Assembly: GCA_035548515.1 (NCBI GenBank)
Contig: DASZSW010000026.1
Coordinates: 143,305 to 207,304 of the forward strand
Reading direction: 5' to 3'
Length of the DNA: 64,000 nt
Source: DASZQY01 sp035548515
GTDB taxonomy: Bacteria; Pseudomonadota; Alphaproteobacteria; Rhizobiales; Kaistiaceae
Shown here in pieces: positions 1 through 8,400 of this stretch. A model generated the notes under the pieces. It was not told where the DNA came from. It ran no database searches and was given only the letters and a program-made list of their open reading frames with translations. How positions within the stretch are numbered: position 1 is the first letter of the stretch; each line of letters opens with the position of its first letter. The translations under genes were made by a program, and so were the position numbers.

Positions 1-1
1 G

Positions 2-343
2 CACTTCGTCATGAACCGCAAGACGCAAGGCGCCGTACGCAAGCTGAAGGACGAGAACGACAACTACATCTGGGCGCCGGCGGCCACTCTCGGCGCGCCC
101 GCGAGCCTGATGGGCTTCCCGATCGCGGAGTCGGAGGACATGCCGGACATCGGTGCCGACTCGTACTCGATCGCGTTCGGCGATTTCCTGCACGGCTACC
201 TGATCGTCGACCGCATCGGCGTACGCGTGCTGCGCGATCCGTATTCGGCCAAGCCCTACGTGCTGTTCTACACGACCAAGCGCGTCGGCGGCGGCGTCCA
301 GGATTACGACGCCATCAAGCTCCTGAAATTCGGCACGGCCTAG
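2..343 (+). CDS. GTA/HK97-type major capsid protein, C-terminal fragment
   Basis: This is the end of an HK97-fold major capsid protein; the gene begins left of the window. The frame is open from base 2, and the ATG at 11 is internal, lying in a His-Phe-Val-Met-Asn-Arg stretch typical of the family. The visible 113 residues include the late HK97 pattern of a loop around PIAESEDMP, a GDF turn, and a terminal strand ending in a short KLLKFG tail. It would form the procapsid shell that packages DNA. Position directly before the head-tail adaptor matches GTA gene g5. The prohead protease, portal and terminase genes expected upstream are out of view. Confidence 0.85.
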   Translation, partial: HFVMNRKTQGAVRKLKDENDNYIWAPAATLGAPASLMGFPIAESEDMPDIGADSYSIAFGDFLHGYLIVDRIGVRVLRDPYSAKPYVLFYTTKRVGGGVQDYDAIKLLKFGTA

Positions 344-381
344 AGCCCCGCGTCCCTCCTCTCAAGGACGTGTCGAATGGC

Positions 382-411
382 GGCCCCGCCGGGCTTCGGT
401 CTGGCGGGGCC
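382..411 (+). terminator. UUCG-capped hairpin after the capsid gene
   Basis: Bases 382-394 pair with 399-411 to make a 13-bp GC-rich stem with two G-U pairs, closed by a UUCG tetraloop at 395-398. The following bases (412-425) are pyrimidine-rich but contain few consecutive Ts. It sits 38 bases after the capsid stop and before g6. I infer a partial terminator or an mRNA 3'-end stabiliser that would keep capsid transcript above tail transcript levels. Confidence 0.65.
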
Positions 412-448
412 GTTCTCTTCTCCCCATTGCCTACTCCCGGATATGCCC

Positions 449-1021
449 ATGACCGCAGCGCTGATCACGCCGCCGGCGATCGAACCGGTGTTGCTCGATG
501 ACGCCAAGGCCTACCTCCGTCTCGACGCAGATGACGATGATGCGCTTGTGACCGCCGCGATCACCGCGGCGCGGGTGCATGTCGAAGCGCTGACGCGGCG
601 GTGCCTGATCGAGCAGAGCTGGCGAGTGTATCTCGACCAGTGGCCGCGCCGGCGGATCGTGCCGCTCGTTCCGGCGCCGCTGATCTCGGTGGAGTCGGTT
701 ACCGTCTACGACGCGGCTGGCGCGCCACATGTGGTCGACGAGGACGACTACGAGGTCGATACGGTGTCGGTTCCGGGATGCCTGCTGCTTTCCGCAGCGG
801 TGCCCGTGGCGGCGCGACAGATCAACGGCATCGAGATCGAGCTGACGGCCGGGTACGGCCCCTCGAGCATCGACGTGCCGGGACCGCTGCGCCAGGCGAT
901 CATGATGCTGGTCGCGCATTGGTATGAGCATCGCGGTGTCGTCGGCCATGATCGCGCCGGCGAGATACCGCCGCACGGGTTCGATGCGCTGATCGCGCCG
1001 TACCGGATCCTGTCGCTATGA
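449..1021 (+). CDS. GTA head-tail adaptor (g6-like, phage gp6/gp8 connector family)
   Basis: This 190-residue protein matches the head-tail connector family of HK97-like phages and GTA gene g6. It would form the dodecameric adaptor ring docking onto the portal. The N-terminal signature, residues about 8-45, is a proline-rich start followed by LLDDAKAYLRLD and an acidic helix, which is typical. The central part (YLDQWP, then a VPLVPAPLISVESV strand) and a late helix with MLVAHWYEHR also fit. The open frame extends to 377 through the hairpin at 382-411, so I chose ATG 449; ATG 443 is an equally possible start. The end overlaps the next start as ATGA. Confidence 0.8.
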   Translation: MTAALITPPAIEPVLLDDAKAYLRLDADDDDALVTAAITAARVHVEALTRRCLIEQSWRVYLDQWPRRRIVPLVPAPLISVESVTVYDAAGAPHVVDEDDYEVDTVSVPGCLLLSAAVPVAARQINGIEIELTAGYGPSSIDVPGPLRQAIMMLVAHWYEHRGVVGHDRAGEIPPHGFDALIAPYRILSL

Positions 1022-1353
1022 GCGCCGCGCTTTACGATCCGGGCTGGCTGCGGCACCGCGTGACGGTGGAGTCGGCGGCAGGTGTCGCCGACGGTGCTGG
1101 CGGCGAAACCGTGACGTGGGACACGCTCGCGACTCTGTGGGCGCATCTCGCGCCGGTTTCCGACGGCGAGAAGATCGTGGCGGGTCACCTGTCCGGCGTC
1201 GTGACGCATGAGGTGACGCTGCGCTGGCGCGACGACATCGCCGGGGGCATGCGCATCGCCTACCGCGGACGGACGTTCCGGATACTGGCGGTGTACGACC
1301 CCGATGAAACACGACGCTACGTCGTCGCGAAGACGAGCGAGGAGGCACCATGA
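1018..1353 (+). CDS. GTA head-tail joining / stopper protein (g7-like)
   Basis: This 111-residue protein belongs to the phage head-tail joining family, GTA gene g7. It forms the stopper ring between adaptor and tail. The pattern is typical: an N-terminal LRHRVTVE strand, a GGETVTWDTLATLWAHLAPV segment around residues 28-47, a THEVTLRW strand, then GMRIAYRGRTFRILAVYDPDE near the C-terminus. The start ATG overlaps the g6 stop by four bases (ATGA), and its own stop overlaps the next gene in the same way, so translation is probably coupled along the cluster. Confidence 0.8.
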   Translation: MSAALYDPGWLRHRVTVESAAGVADGAGGETVTWDTLATLWAHLAPVSDGEKIVAGHLSGVVTHEVTLRWRDDIAGGMRIAYRGRTFRILAVYDPDETRRYVVAKTSEEAP

Positions 1354-1580
1354 CGTCGGCTCTCTCGATCACCGGCGCCGATCTCATCCGCGCATTGCGC
1401 GATGCGCTGCCCGCGGTGGATGACGCCGTGCGCGACAGGGCCGACGCGCGAGCAGCGGAGCTGGCGCGCGACGGCGTGGCGACACGCGTCCTGCGCCGCG
1501 GCGAGGGCGCCTATACCGTCGAAGTAGCGGGCGATTCCCTCTTCGAGCGCACGTTCGGCGCGCTGGGAGATGAGCTGTGA
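1350..1580 (+). CDS. Small GTA-cluster protein, possibly HK97 gp10-like
   Basis: This predicted 76-residue protein sits between the stopper and tail terminator genes, coupled by four-base overlaps on both sides (ATGA upstream, GTGA downstream). It begins with a predicted helix (ADLIRALRDALPAV), then an acidic-basic helix, and ends with a short beta-rich stretch (AYTVEVAGDSLFERTFG). HK97 gp10-type proteins occupy the same position in many tailed phages, and this may be a shortened version. I recall no gene here in the R. capsulatus GTA, so it may be lineage-specific. The family assignment is weak; the reality of the gene is well supported by its overlaps. Confidence 0.6.
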   Translation: MTSALSITGADLIRALRDALPAVDDAVRDRADARAAELARDGVATRVLRRGEGAYTVEVAGDSLFERTFGALGDEL

Positions 1581-1981
1581 CGCATCCCTCGCTCGCCCTG
1601 CAGAAAGCGATCGTCGCGGCGCTGATCGGCGATAGCGCCGTCGGGGCGCTGATCGGCGACCGCATCTGGGATGCACCGCCGCGCGACGCGACGTTTCCGT
1701 ATCTGACCATTGGCCAGGTGAACACGACGGACTGGAGCACCGGCAGTGAGGACGGCGCGGAACATCAGCTGACGCTGCATGCCTGGTCGCGCGAGCGCGG
1801 CAAGCGCGAGTGCTACGCGATCGCGGCGGCCGTGGAGGCGACCTTGCATGACGCGGCGCTGACGCTTCAGGACCACGCCCTGGTCAATCTCAGATTCGAA
1901 TTCGCCGAAACCCGGCGCGATCCCGACGGGATCACCTACCACTGCGCGATCCGCTTCCGCGCCGTAACCGAACCGACATAG
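1577..1981 (+). CDS. GTA tail terminator, DUF3168 family (g8-like)
   Basis: This 134-residue DUF3168 protein starts at a GTG that overlaps the previous stop (GTGA). DUF3168 proteins cap the tail tube and join it to the head. Visible family features are the N-terminal LQKAIVAAL helix, a GDRIWDAPP turn, a strand ending in YLTIG, the HQLTLHAWSRERGKRECYAIAAAVEA helix region at about residues 62-88, and a late beta strand (TYHCAIRFRAVTE). It matches GTA gene g8 by position and length. An 11-base gap follows before the major tail gene. Confidence 0.82.
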   Translation: MTHPSLALQKAIVAALIGDSAVGALIGDRIWDAPPRDATFPYLTIGQVNTTDWSTGSEDGAEHQLTLHAWSRERGKRECYAIAAAVEATLHDAALTLQDHALVNLRFEFAETRRDPDGITYHCAIRFRAVTEPT

Positions 1982-1992
1982 GAGAGTCGCCA

Positions 1993-2406
1993 ATGACCGC
2001 GCAGAAGGGCAAGGACCTACTGCTCAAGATCGATACGGACGGTGGCGGCACGTTCGCGACCGTCGCCGGGTTGCGTTCGCGCCATATCGCGTTCAACGCG
2101 GAGAGCGTCGACATCAGCAACGCTGACTCCTCCGGGCGCTGGCGCGAGCTGCTGGAAGGCGCCGGCGTGAAACGTGCGAGCATCGCCGGCTCGGGCATCT
2201 TCAAGGACGCATCGACCGACGCCACGGTGCGCCAAGTGTTCTTCGACGGCACCATTCGCAACTGGCAGGTGATCGTGCCGGACTTTGGCACCCTGGCTGG
2301 GCCATTCCAGATCACAGCGCTGGAGTACTCCGGCGAGCACAACGGCGAGGTCGCGTACGAACTGGTACTTGAGTCGGCCGGCGCGATCTCGTTTAGCGGA
2401 GCCTAG
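1993..2406 (+). CDS. GTA major tail tube protein (g9-like)
   Basis: This 137-residue protein is the phage major tail protein of the TP901-1/GTA g9 type, which polymerises into the tail tube. The start MTAQKGKDLLLKI is followed by a GLRSRHIAFNAESVDISNADSSGRWRELL region at about residues 27-55, which is highly characteristic. Later come a FDGTIRNWQVIVPDFGTLAGPF region and a terminal LVLESAGAISF strand. The upstream AGGAGAG (1980-1986) is a good ribosome binding site, stronger than elsewhere in the cluster, which fits a high-copy structural protein. Confidence 0.87.
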   Translation: MTAQKGKDLLLKIDTDGGGTFATVAGLRSRHIAFNAESVDISNADSSGRWRELLEGAGVKRASIAGSGIFKDASTDATVRQVFFDGTIRNWQVIVPDFGTLAGPFQITALEYSGEHNGEVAYELVLESAGAISFSGA

Positions 2407-2408
2407 GC

Positions 2409-2717
2409 GTGGTCAACCGGCAACGCGGCGAGATCGAAGCGACGCTCGACGGGCGGTCGTGGACGCTCTGTCTGACGCTGGGTGCGCTGGCCGAACTCGA
2501 GGCGGCGCTGGGTGAGGGCGACCTGCTGGCGCTCGCCAAACGGTTCGAGGCGGGGCGGCTGAGCGCAACCGATGCGGTGCACGTGATCGGCGCTGGGCTG
2601 CGCGGCGCCGGCAACGACGTCGATGACGCGGCGGTGGCGGGAATGCGGGTGGACGGCGGCGCGGCGGGATATGTCGCCATCGTGGCGGAGCTGCTCGCGG
2701 CGACGTTCGGTGGCTGA
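2409..2717 (+). CDS. GTA g10-like tail assembly protein (GTA-gp10 family)
   Basis: This 102-residue protein matches the GTA-gp10 family, small proteins thought to act like tail assembly chaperones. It starts at GTG 2409, two bases after the tail gene stop. It shows the family pattern of an N-terminal RGEIEATLDGR strand, then WTLCLTLGALAELEAALGEGDLLALAKRF at about residues 17-45, followed by a helix for which the motif SATDAVHVIGAGLRGAG is typical. The final MRVDGGAAGYVAIVAELLAATFGG helix runs into the next gene, which overlaps it by eight bases, as g10.1 does in related clusters. Confidence 0.8.
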   Translation: MVNRQRGEIEATLDGRSWTLCLTLGALAELEAALGEGDLLALAKRFEAGRLSATDAVHVIGAGLRGAGNDVDDAAVAGMRVDGGAAGYVAIVAELLAATFGG

Positions 2718-2904
2718 TCGGTTCCCCTGGCGCGAGGTCATGGCGTTTGGCCTTGGACGATTGCGGCTGCCGCCGGCCGCGTTCTGGCGCGCGACCCTGC
2801 GTGAGCTTTCTGCAGCGGCTGAGGGAGCGGGCGCCGCGCGCGGCGCCCGCATGGAACGTGACGCGCTCGACCGATTGATCAAACGATTTCCGGATGGAGC
2901 CTGA
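2710..2904 (+). CDS. GTA g10.1-like tail assembly chaperone (phage TAC family)
   Basis: This 64-residue protein starts at GTG 2710, overlapping g10 by eight bases. It fits the rcc01693/phage tail assembly chaperone family: FPWREVMAFGLGRLRLPPAAFW at residues 5-26 with conserved Trp residues, then a helix and a terminal LDRLIKRFPD. A longer open frame begins at 2623 but would lie wholly within g10, so the short form is preferred. The g10/g10.1 pair resembles the two-part G/GT chaperones that precede tape measure genes in phages, here as overlapping genes rather than a frameshift product. Confidence 0.78.
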   Translation: MADRFPWREVMAFGLGRLRLPPAAFWRATLRELSAAAEGAGAARGARMERDALDRLIKRFPDGA

Positions 2905-3473
2905 TGGCGATCGACCGTCTGACTATCGACTTTGACGCGAACATCGCGCCGGTCGAGGCCAAGCTGACGCAGCTTGCGTCGCGGGCCACCGCATTTTCGT
3001 CGTCCATCAGTCGCGCATTCAAGGACGCGGTGGTCGGCGGCAAGGACTTCGAGTCCGTGCTGTCGTCGCTGGCTCTGAAGCTGGCCGGCCTGGCGCTCGA
3101 TCGCGCCATTCAGCCGCTGTCCAACCTGTTCGGCGGACTGGTCGACGGATTGTTCAAGGGCTTCGGACTCGCCAACGGCGGTGTCGTTTCCGCCGGCGTG
3201 GTGAAGCCGTTCGCGCAGGGCGGTGTGGTTTCAGCGCCAACGTTATTTCCCCTGGCGCGCGGGCTGGGCCTGATGGGGGAAGCCGGAGCGGAGGCGGTGC
3301 TGCCGTTGGCGCGCGGTGGCGACGGCACCCTTGGGGTGCGGACCTCCGCGGCCGCACCTGTTGTCGTCAACTTCAACATCACGACGGCCGACGCGGACAG
3401 CTTCCGCAAGGCGGAGACACAGGTCACCGCAATGCTGGCACGCGCCGTCGGTCGCGGAAGAAGGGGCCTCTGA
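2904..3473 (+). CDS. GTA tape measure protein (g11-like), short
   Basis: This 189-residue protein follows g10.1 with a TGATG overlap. It matches the reduced tape measure of GTAs: an N-terminal amphipathic segment (residues 1-40), a helical stretch DFESVLSSLALKLAGLALDRAIQPLSN, then Gly-rich repeats (GLANGGVVSAGVVKPFAQGGVVSAP), LMGEAGAEAVLPLARGGDG and a C-terminal VVVNFNITT strand. The last two motifs are shared with tape measures of much larger phages. At 189 residues it is shorter than the R. capsulatus protein (about 219 by memory), implying a short tail. Confidence 0.82.
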   Translation: MAIDRLTIDFDANIAPVEAKLTQLASRATAFSSSISRAFKDAVVGGKDFESVLSSLALKLAGLALDRAIQPLSNLFGGLVDGLFKGFGLANGGVVSAGVVKPFAQGGVVSAPTLFPLARGLGLMGEAGAEAVLPLARGGDGTLGVRTSAAAPVVVNFNITTADADSFRKAETQVTAMLARAVGRGRRGL

Positions 3474-4111
3474 TGCCGGCGCTGGTTCCGTTTCACGAGG
3501 TGCGCTTTCCGACCGCCATCGCCTTCGGCGCGAGCGGCGGGCCGGAGCGGCGTACCGACATTGTCGCGCTGGCGTCCGGCCACGAGGAGCGCAACAGCCG
3601 CTGGGCGGACTCGCGCCGGCGCTACAACGCCGGCTACGGCGTGCGCTCGCTGGACGACCTGCACGCGGTCATCGCGTTCTTCGAGGAACGGCGCGGGCGG
3701 CTCTACGGATTTCGCTGGAAGGATCGCGCCGATTTCCAGTCGTGCGCACCAGGCGCCGTCGTTGCCGCCACCGATCAGACGATGGGCGAGGGCGACGGCG
3801 AAACGGCAACGTTCCAGCTCGCCAAAACCTATGGAGCCGAACACGCACCGTACGTGCGCGCGATTCACAAGCCGGTGGCGGGCACGGTCATGGTTGCCGT
3901 CGATGGCGTGGCGCTCGAGGACGGATGGAGTGTCGATGTCGCGACGGGCGTCGTGACTTTCGACGCGGCGCCTGCCGAGACGGCGCTCGTCACCGCCGGC
4001 TTCCAATTCGACGTGCCGGTGCGCTTCGACACGGACAAGCTCGAGGTGAACCTCACGAGTTTCGCGGCCGGCGACATACCCGCCATTCCGCTGGTGGAGA
4101 TTCGGCTGTGA
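3473..4111 (+). CDS. GTA distal tail protein, DUF2460 (g12-like)
   Basis: This 212-residue DUF2460 protein is the distal tail ring of GTAs. It starts with a TGATG overlap on the tape measure stop. Diagnostic features are FHEVRFPTAIAFGASGGPERRT near the N-terminus, SRRRYNAGYGVRSLDDLHAVIAFFEERRGRLYGFRWKDRADF at about residues 44-85, and LAKTYG near residue 120. It ends with FDTDKLEVNLTSF and IPLVEIRL. It would connect the tail tube to the hub encoded next. The stop overlaps the GTG start of g13 by four bases. Confidence 0.87.
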   Translation: MPALVPFHEVRFPTAIAFGASGGPERRTDIVALASGHEERNSRWADSRRRYNAGYGVRSLDDLHAVIAFFEERRGRLYGFRWKDRADFQSCAPGAVVAATDQTMGEGDGETATFQLAKTYGAEHAPYVRAIHKPVAGTVMVAVDGVALEDGWSVDVATGVVTFDAAPAETALVTAGFQFDVPVRFDTDKLEVNLTSFAAGDIPAIPLVEIRL

Positions 4112-4998
4112 GGACCATCGATCCGGGCCTCACCGCCCATCTCGCGACGGGCGTCACCACGCTATGCCGCTGCTGGAAGCTGACACGCACGGACGGAGTC
4201 GTTCTGGGCTTTACCGATCATGATCGCGCCCTGGCGTTCGACGCGCTGACGTATGAGCCGGAGAGCGGCTTCGACGCCAGCGAGGAGACGAGCGCGACGG
4301 GCTTCGCGATCGGCGGGATGGAGGTGCTGGGTGCGCTGTCCTCCGACCGCCTGCCTGCGGACGATCTCGCGGCTGGCGTCTACGACAACGCCGAGGTGCG
4401 GGTTTACCTGGTCAACTGGACCACGCCGAGCGAGCGACATCTGCTGCGCGTCGGCCATCTTGGCGAGGTGACGCGCGAAGACGGCGTGTTTCGCGCCGAG
4501 ATCCGCGGACTGGCGTCGGCGCTCGACGAGCCGCAGGGGCGGGTGTTCAGGCACGCCTGCGATGCCGACCTCGGCGACGCACGATGTGGCGTCGATCTGG
4601 AAAGCGCGGACCTGCGCGGCGAGGGCGCCGTGACCGCGGCCACCGGGCGGCGGCGCTTCATCGCGAGCGGGCTTACGGATTTCGACGCCGGCTGGTTCGA
4701 ACGCGGGCGGTTGATGTGGACGAGTGGCGCGAATGCCGGCCGCGCCATCGAGGTGCGTGCACATCGCGTGCTCTCCGGCGACGTCGTTCTGGAGCTGTGG
4801 CAGCCGATGCATTTCGACATCGCCGATGGCGACGCTTTCGTCGTGACGGCGGGTTGCGACAAGCTGTTCGCGACGTGCGTGGCGAAATTTCACAACGCGG
4901 CGAACTTCCGCGGCTTTCCGCACATGCCAGGCAATGACTTCGCGCTGTCCTATGCCCGCGCCGGCGACGTCAACGACGGCGGGCCGGTGATCCCATGA
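4108..4998 (+). CDS. GTA tail hub protein, DUF2163 (g13-like)
   Basis: This 296-residue DUF2163 protein is the GTA hub subunit. The open frame extends back to 3316, but that part is a shadow of g12; the real start is GTG 4108, overlapping the g12 stop (GTGA). Diagnostic segments are LTTLCRCWKLTR-like residues near the start, GFTDHDR at about 35, a GGMEVLGALSS region, a CDADLGDARCGVDL region with paired cysteines, and a C-terminal GCDKLFATCVAKFHNAANFRG motif followed by HMPG. The Cys residues recall the iron-sulfur site reported for the R. capsulatus hub; that link is inference. Confidence 0.87.
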   Translation: MRTIDPGLTAHLATGVTTLCRCWKLTRTDGVVLGFTDHDRALAFDALTYEPESGFDASEETSATGFAIGGMEVLGALSSDRLPADDLAAGVYDNAEVRVYLVNWTTPSERHLLRVGHLGEVTREDGVFRAEIRGLASALDEPQGRVFRHACDADLGDARCGVDLESADLRGEGAVTAATGRRRFIASGLTDFDAGWFERGRLMWTSGANAGRAIEVRAHRVLSGDVVLELWQPMHFDIADGDAFVVTAGCDKLFATCVAKFHNAANFRGFPHMPGNDFALSYARAGDVNDGGPVIP

Positions 4999-5426
4999 CG
5001 CGCGACGCGATTGTTGCCGAGGCGCTGTCGTGGCTAGGGACGCCATATCGGCACCAGGCATCGCTGAAGGGCGTCGGCTGCGACTGCCTCGGGCTGCTGC
5101 GCGGTGTGTGGCGCGCGGTTGAAGGGGCCGAACCCGAGGCCGCGCCGGCCTATACGCCAGACTGGGCGGAGGCGTCCGGCACCGAGACTTTGGCGCTGGC
5201 CGCGGGCCGGCACATGACGCCGGTTGACGTAGCGGAAGCGCGTGTCGGCGACGTCGTGCTGTTCCGCTGGCGGGAGAATCTTCCTGCCAAGCACGCGGCG
5301 ATCCTCGTTGCGCCCGGTCGCATGATCCATGCCCAGCAGGGCGCTGCGGTTGCGACTGCGACGCTCTCGGCCTGGTGGCGCCGCCGCATCGCCTTCGCAT
5401 TTCAGTTTCCCGGAGTGATCGAGTAG
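4995..5426 (+). CDS. GTA NlpC/P60 cell-wall peptidase (g14-like)
   Basis: This 143-residue NlpC/P60 peptidase probably opens the peptidoglycan during DNA delivery. The catalytic Cys is C31 in GCDCLGL, the base is H100 in PAKHAAIL, and H112 in MIHA may be the polar third residue. WLGTPYRHQAS near the N-terminus and VGDVVLFRW before the His are standard for the fold. There is no signal peptide, as expected for a virion protein. The ATG overlaps the g13 stop by four bases, and the TAG stop shares one base with the GTG of the next gene. Confidence 0.88.
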   Translation: MTRDAIVAEALSWLGTPYRHQASLKGVGCDCLGLLRGVWRAVEGAEPEAAPAYTPDWAEASGTETLALAAGRHMTPVDVAEARVGDVVLFRWRENLPAKHAAILVAPGRMIHAQQGAAVATATLSAWWRRRIAFAFQFPGVIE

Positions 5427-8400
5427 TGGCAACGCTTGTTCTGCAGGCAGCCGGCGCGGCAATCGGTTCGCTGTTCGGGCCGCTCGGCACGATCGTCGGC
5501 CGCGCCGTCGGCGGGCTGGCCGGCTACGCGATCGACCAGTCGCTGTTTGGCGAGCACCGCACGATCGAGGGGCCGAGACTTGCGGACCTTACGGTCCAGA
5601 CATCGCGTGAGGGCGCGCCGATTCCGCGGCTTTACGGCCGCGTGCGCATCTCCGGGCAGGTGATCTGGGCGACACGCTTCGAGGAGACGGTCTCCGATGT
5701 CGGCGAAGGCGGAAAGGGCGGGGGCAGCGGCACGACGCTCCGCACCTACGCGTATTTCGCCAACTTCGCCGTGGGCCTTTGCGAGGGGCCGATTGCGCGC
5801 ATCGGGCGCGTGTGGGCGGACGGCAAGCCGTTCGACCTTTCGACGGTGACATGTCGCATCTATCGCGGCGACGCGGCGCAGGACGTGGACAGCCTGATCG
5901 AGGCGAAGCAAGGCGACGCGCCGGCTTATCGCGACACGGCGATGATCGTGTTCGAGCGGTTGCCGCTGGAGAATTTCGGCAACCGGATCCCGCAGCTCTC
6001 CTTCGAGGTGATCCGGCCCGTCGACGGCATCGAGACGGCGGTGCGGGCGGTGAGCATGATCCCCGGTTCGACCGAGTTTGGCTACGACCCCGAGCCGGTG
6101 ACGTCGACGATCACGCCCGGCAGCAGCACGACCGTCAACCGTCACGTCGATGGCGTGCGCACCGACTGGCAGGCATCGGTCGACGAGCTCCAGGCGGTAT
6201 GCGCGAACGCCGGTCGCGTCGGCCTGGTGACCGCGTGGTTCGGCAACGACCTGCGCGCCGGCGAGTGCACGTTGAAGCCGGCGGTGGTCGATCGCACGAC
6301 GGTCACCAGCCCATATACCTGGTCGGCCGCGGGGATGACGCGCGACACCGCGCGGCTCGTCTCGACCTTCGAGAGCAAGGCGGCGTTCGGCGGCACCCCG
6401 GCCGACGCGTCGCTGGTGCGGGCGATCCGCGACCTCAACGAACGCGACATCAAGGTCACGTTCTATCCGTTCATCATGATGGATGTGCCGCCGGGCAACG
6501 GGCGCGATGACCCGTACGGCGGGGCCGAACAGGCCGCCTATCCATGGCGAGGCAGCATGACTTTGTCGGTCGCGCCGGGTCTTCCCGGTTCGCCCGACAA
6601 GACCACCGCCGCGGCCGACGAAGTCGCCGCATTCGTCGGTACCGCGGCGGTGGATGATTTTCACTTGTCTGGCGACAGCGTCGTCTACACGGGGCCGGAC
6701 GAGTGGTCGTTCCGGCGATTCATTTTACACTACGCCTGGCTGTGCAAGGCGGCGGGCGGCGTCGATGCGTTTCTCATCGGCTCGGAGCTCCGCGGACTGA
6801 GCACGGTCCGCTCGGCGGCATCGACCTATCCGTTCGTTACGGCGCTGGTGGCCTTGGCGGACGACGTTAAGGGCATCCTCGGCGGGGCAACCACGGTGAC
6901 ATACGGAGCCGATTGGAGCGAGTATTTCGGCCATCATCCGGACGACGGCAGTGGCGACGTATTTTTCCACCTCGACCCGTTGTGGGCGAGCGCCGCGGTC
7001 GGCTGCGTTGGCATCGATAACTACATGCCGCTGTCGGACTGGCGCGACGGCAGCGAGCATCTCGACGCTGCCGATTGGGACAATGGCCGCGACGCCGCAT
7101 ATCTCCGTAGCAACATCGCGGCAGGCGAGGGCTACGACTGGTACTATGCGAGCGATGCCGATCGCGCGGTACAGGTACGCACACCGATCACGGATGGCGG
7201 TGGCGGCAAGCCCTGGGTGTTCCGCTACAAGGACCTGGTCGGCTGGTGGAGCAACCGGCACTTCAACCGCCCCGGTGGGGTGGAGTCCGGAACGCACACC
7301 GCGTGGGTACCGCAATCGAAGCCGATCTGGTTCACGGAGGCCGGTTGCCCGGCCATCGACAAGGGACCGAACCAGCCGAACGTGTTCTACGACGCGAAGT
7401 CGTCGGCGAGCGCGCTGCCATACTTCTCCAACGGCCTCCGCGACGATCTCGTCCAGCGCCGCTACATCGCGGCGACGCTGGCGTACTGGAATCCGGATGC
7501 GCCCGACTTCGATGATGCGGCCAATCCGGAATCGTCGGCATACGCCGGCCGCATGGTCGACCATGCCGCCATCCACCTTTGGACGTGGGACGCGCGGCCG
7601 TACCCGGCCTTTCCGCTCTACACCGACGTGTGGTCGGACGGCGGCAACTGGGATCGCGGGCACTGGCTGACGGGCCGCCTCGGCGCGCTCACGGCGGAGT
7701 CGCTCGCCGCGGCGATTCTCGCAGACTACGGCATCACCGACGCGGACATCGGCGATCTTGACGGCGTCGTGGATGGCTTCCTGATCGGCGAGGTGACGTC
7801 GGCGCGCGGTGCGCTGGAGCCTCTGGCGCAGCTGCTTGCGTTCGAGGGACACGAATCCGGCGATCGGTTCGCGGTTACGCGACGCGGCCGCGCGCCGAAG
7901 CTTGACTTCACCGGCGCGGATCTCGTTGAGGACAAGGACAAGCCGGTCATCAGCATCCGTCGCGCGCAGGAGACCGAGCTGCCTGCGGAGATCGGCATCG
8001 GCTTCTCCGATCCCTTGGCGGACTATCGGCCGACCTCAGTCAGTTCGCGCCGCCTGGTTGGCGGCAGCCGGCGAAGCGTCAGCACCGATACCGGCGCCGT
8101 GCTCAGTCATGCCGTCGCTGGTGGGCTGGCCGACACGATGCTGCAGGACCTCTGGGCGGGGCGCGAATCGATCGCATTGGCGCTGCCGCAGCGCACGCTC
8201 GCGCTGGAGCCGGCGGACGTCTGCACGCTCGATATCGACGGTGACGTGCGCACGATTCTCGTGACCCGCATCGAGGATGCGGGCCTGCGGCGTATCGAGG
8301 CACGCACGATCGAGCCGGATATCCTGGCGCCGGTTCCCGCCGCGTCGCGGGTGGTCGCGCCGCCGGTCGCGGTATCGGCATCGCGGCCCGAGGTCGTGCT

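Noticed and set aside
3316..4107. N-terminal extension of the g13 hub protein
   Set aside because: This open frame lies wholly in g12 and gives an Arg-rich shadow product. GTG 4108 overlapping the g12 stop gives the correct DUF2163 start.
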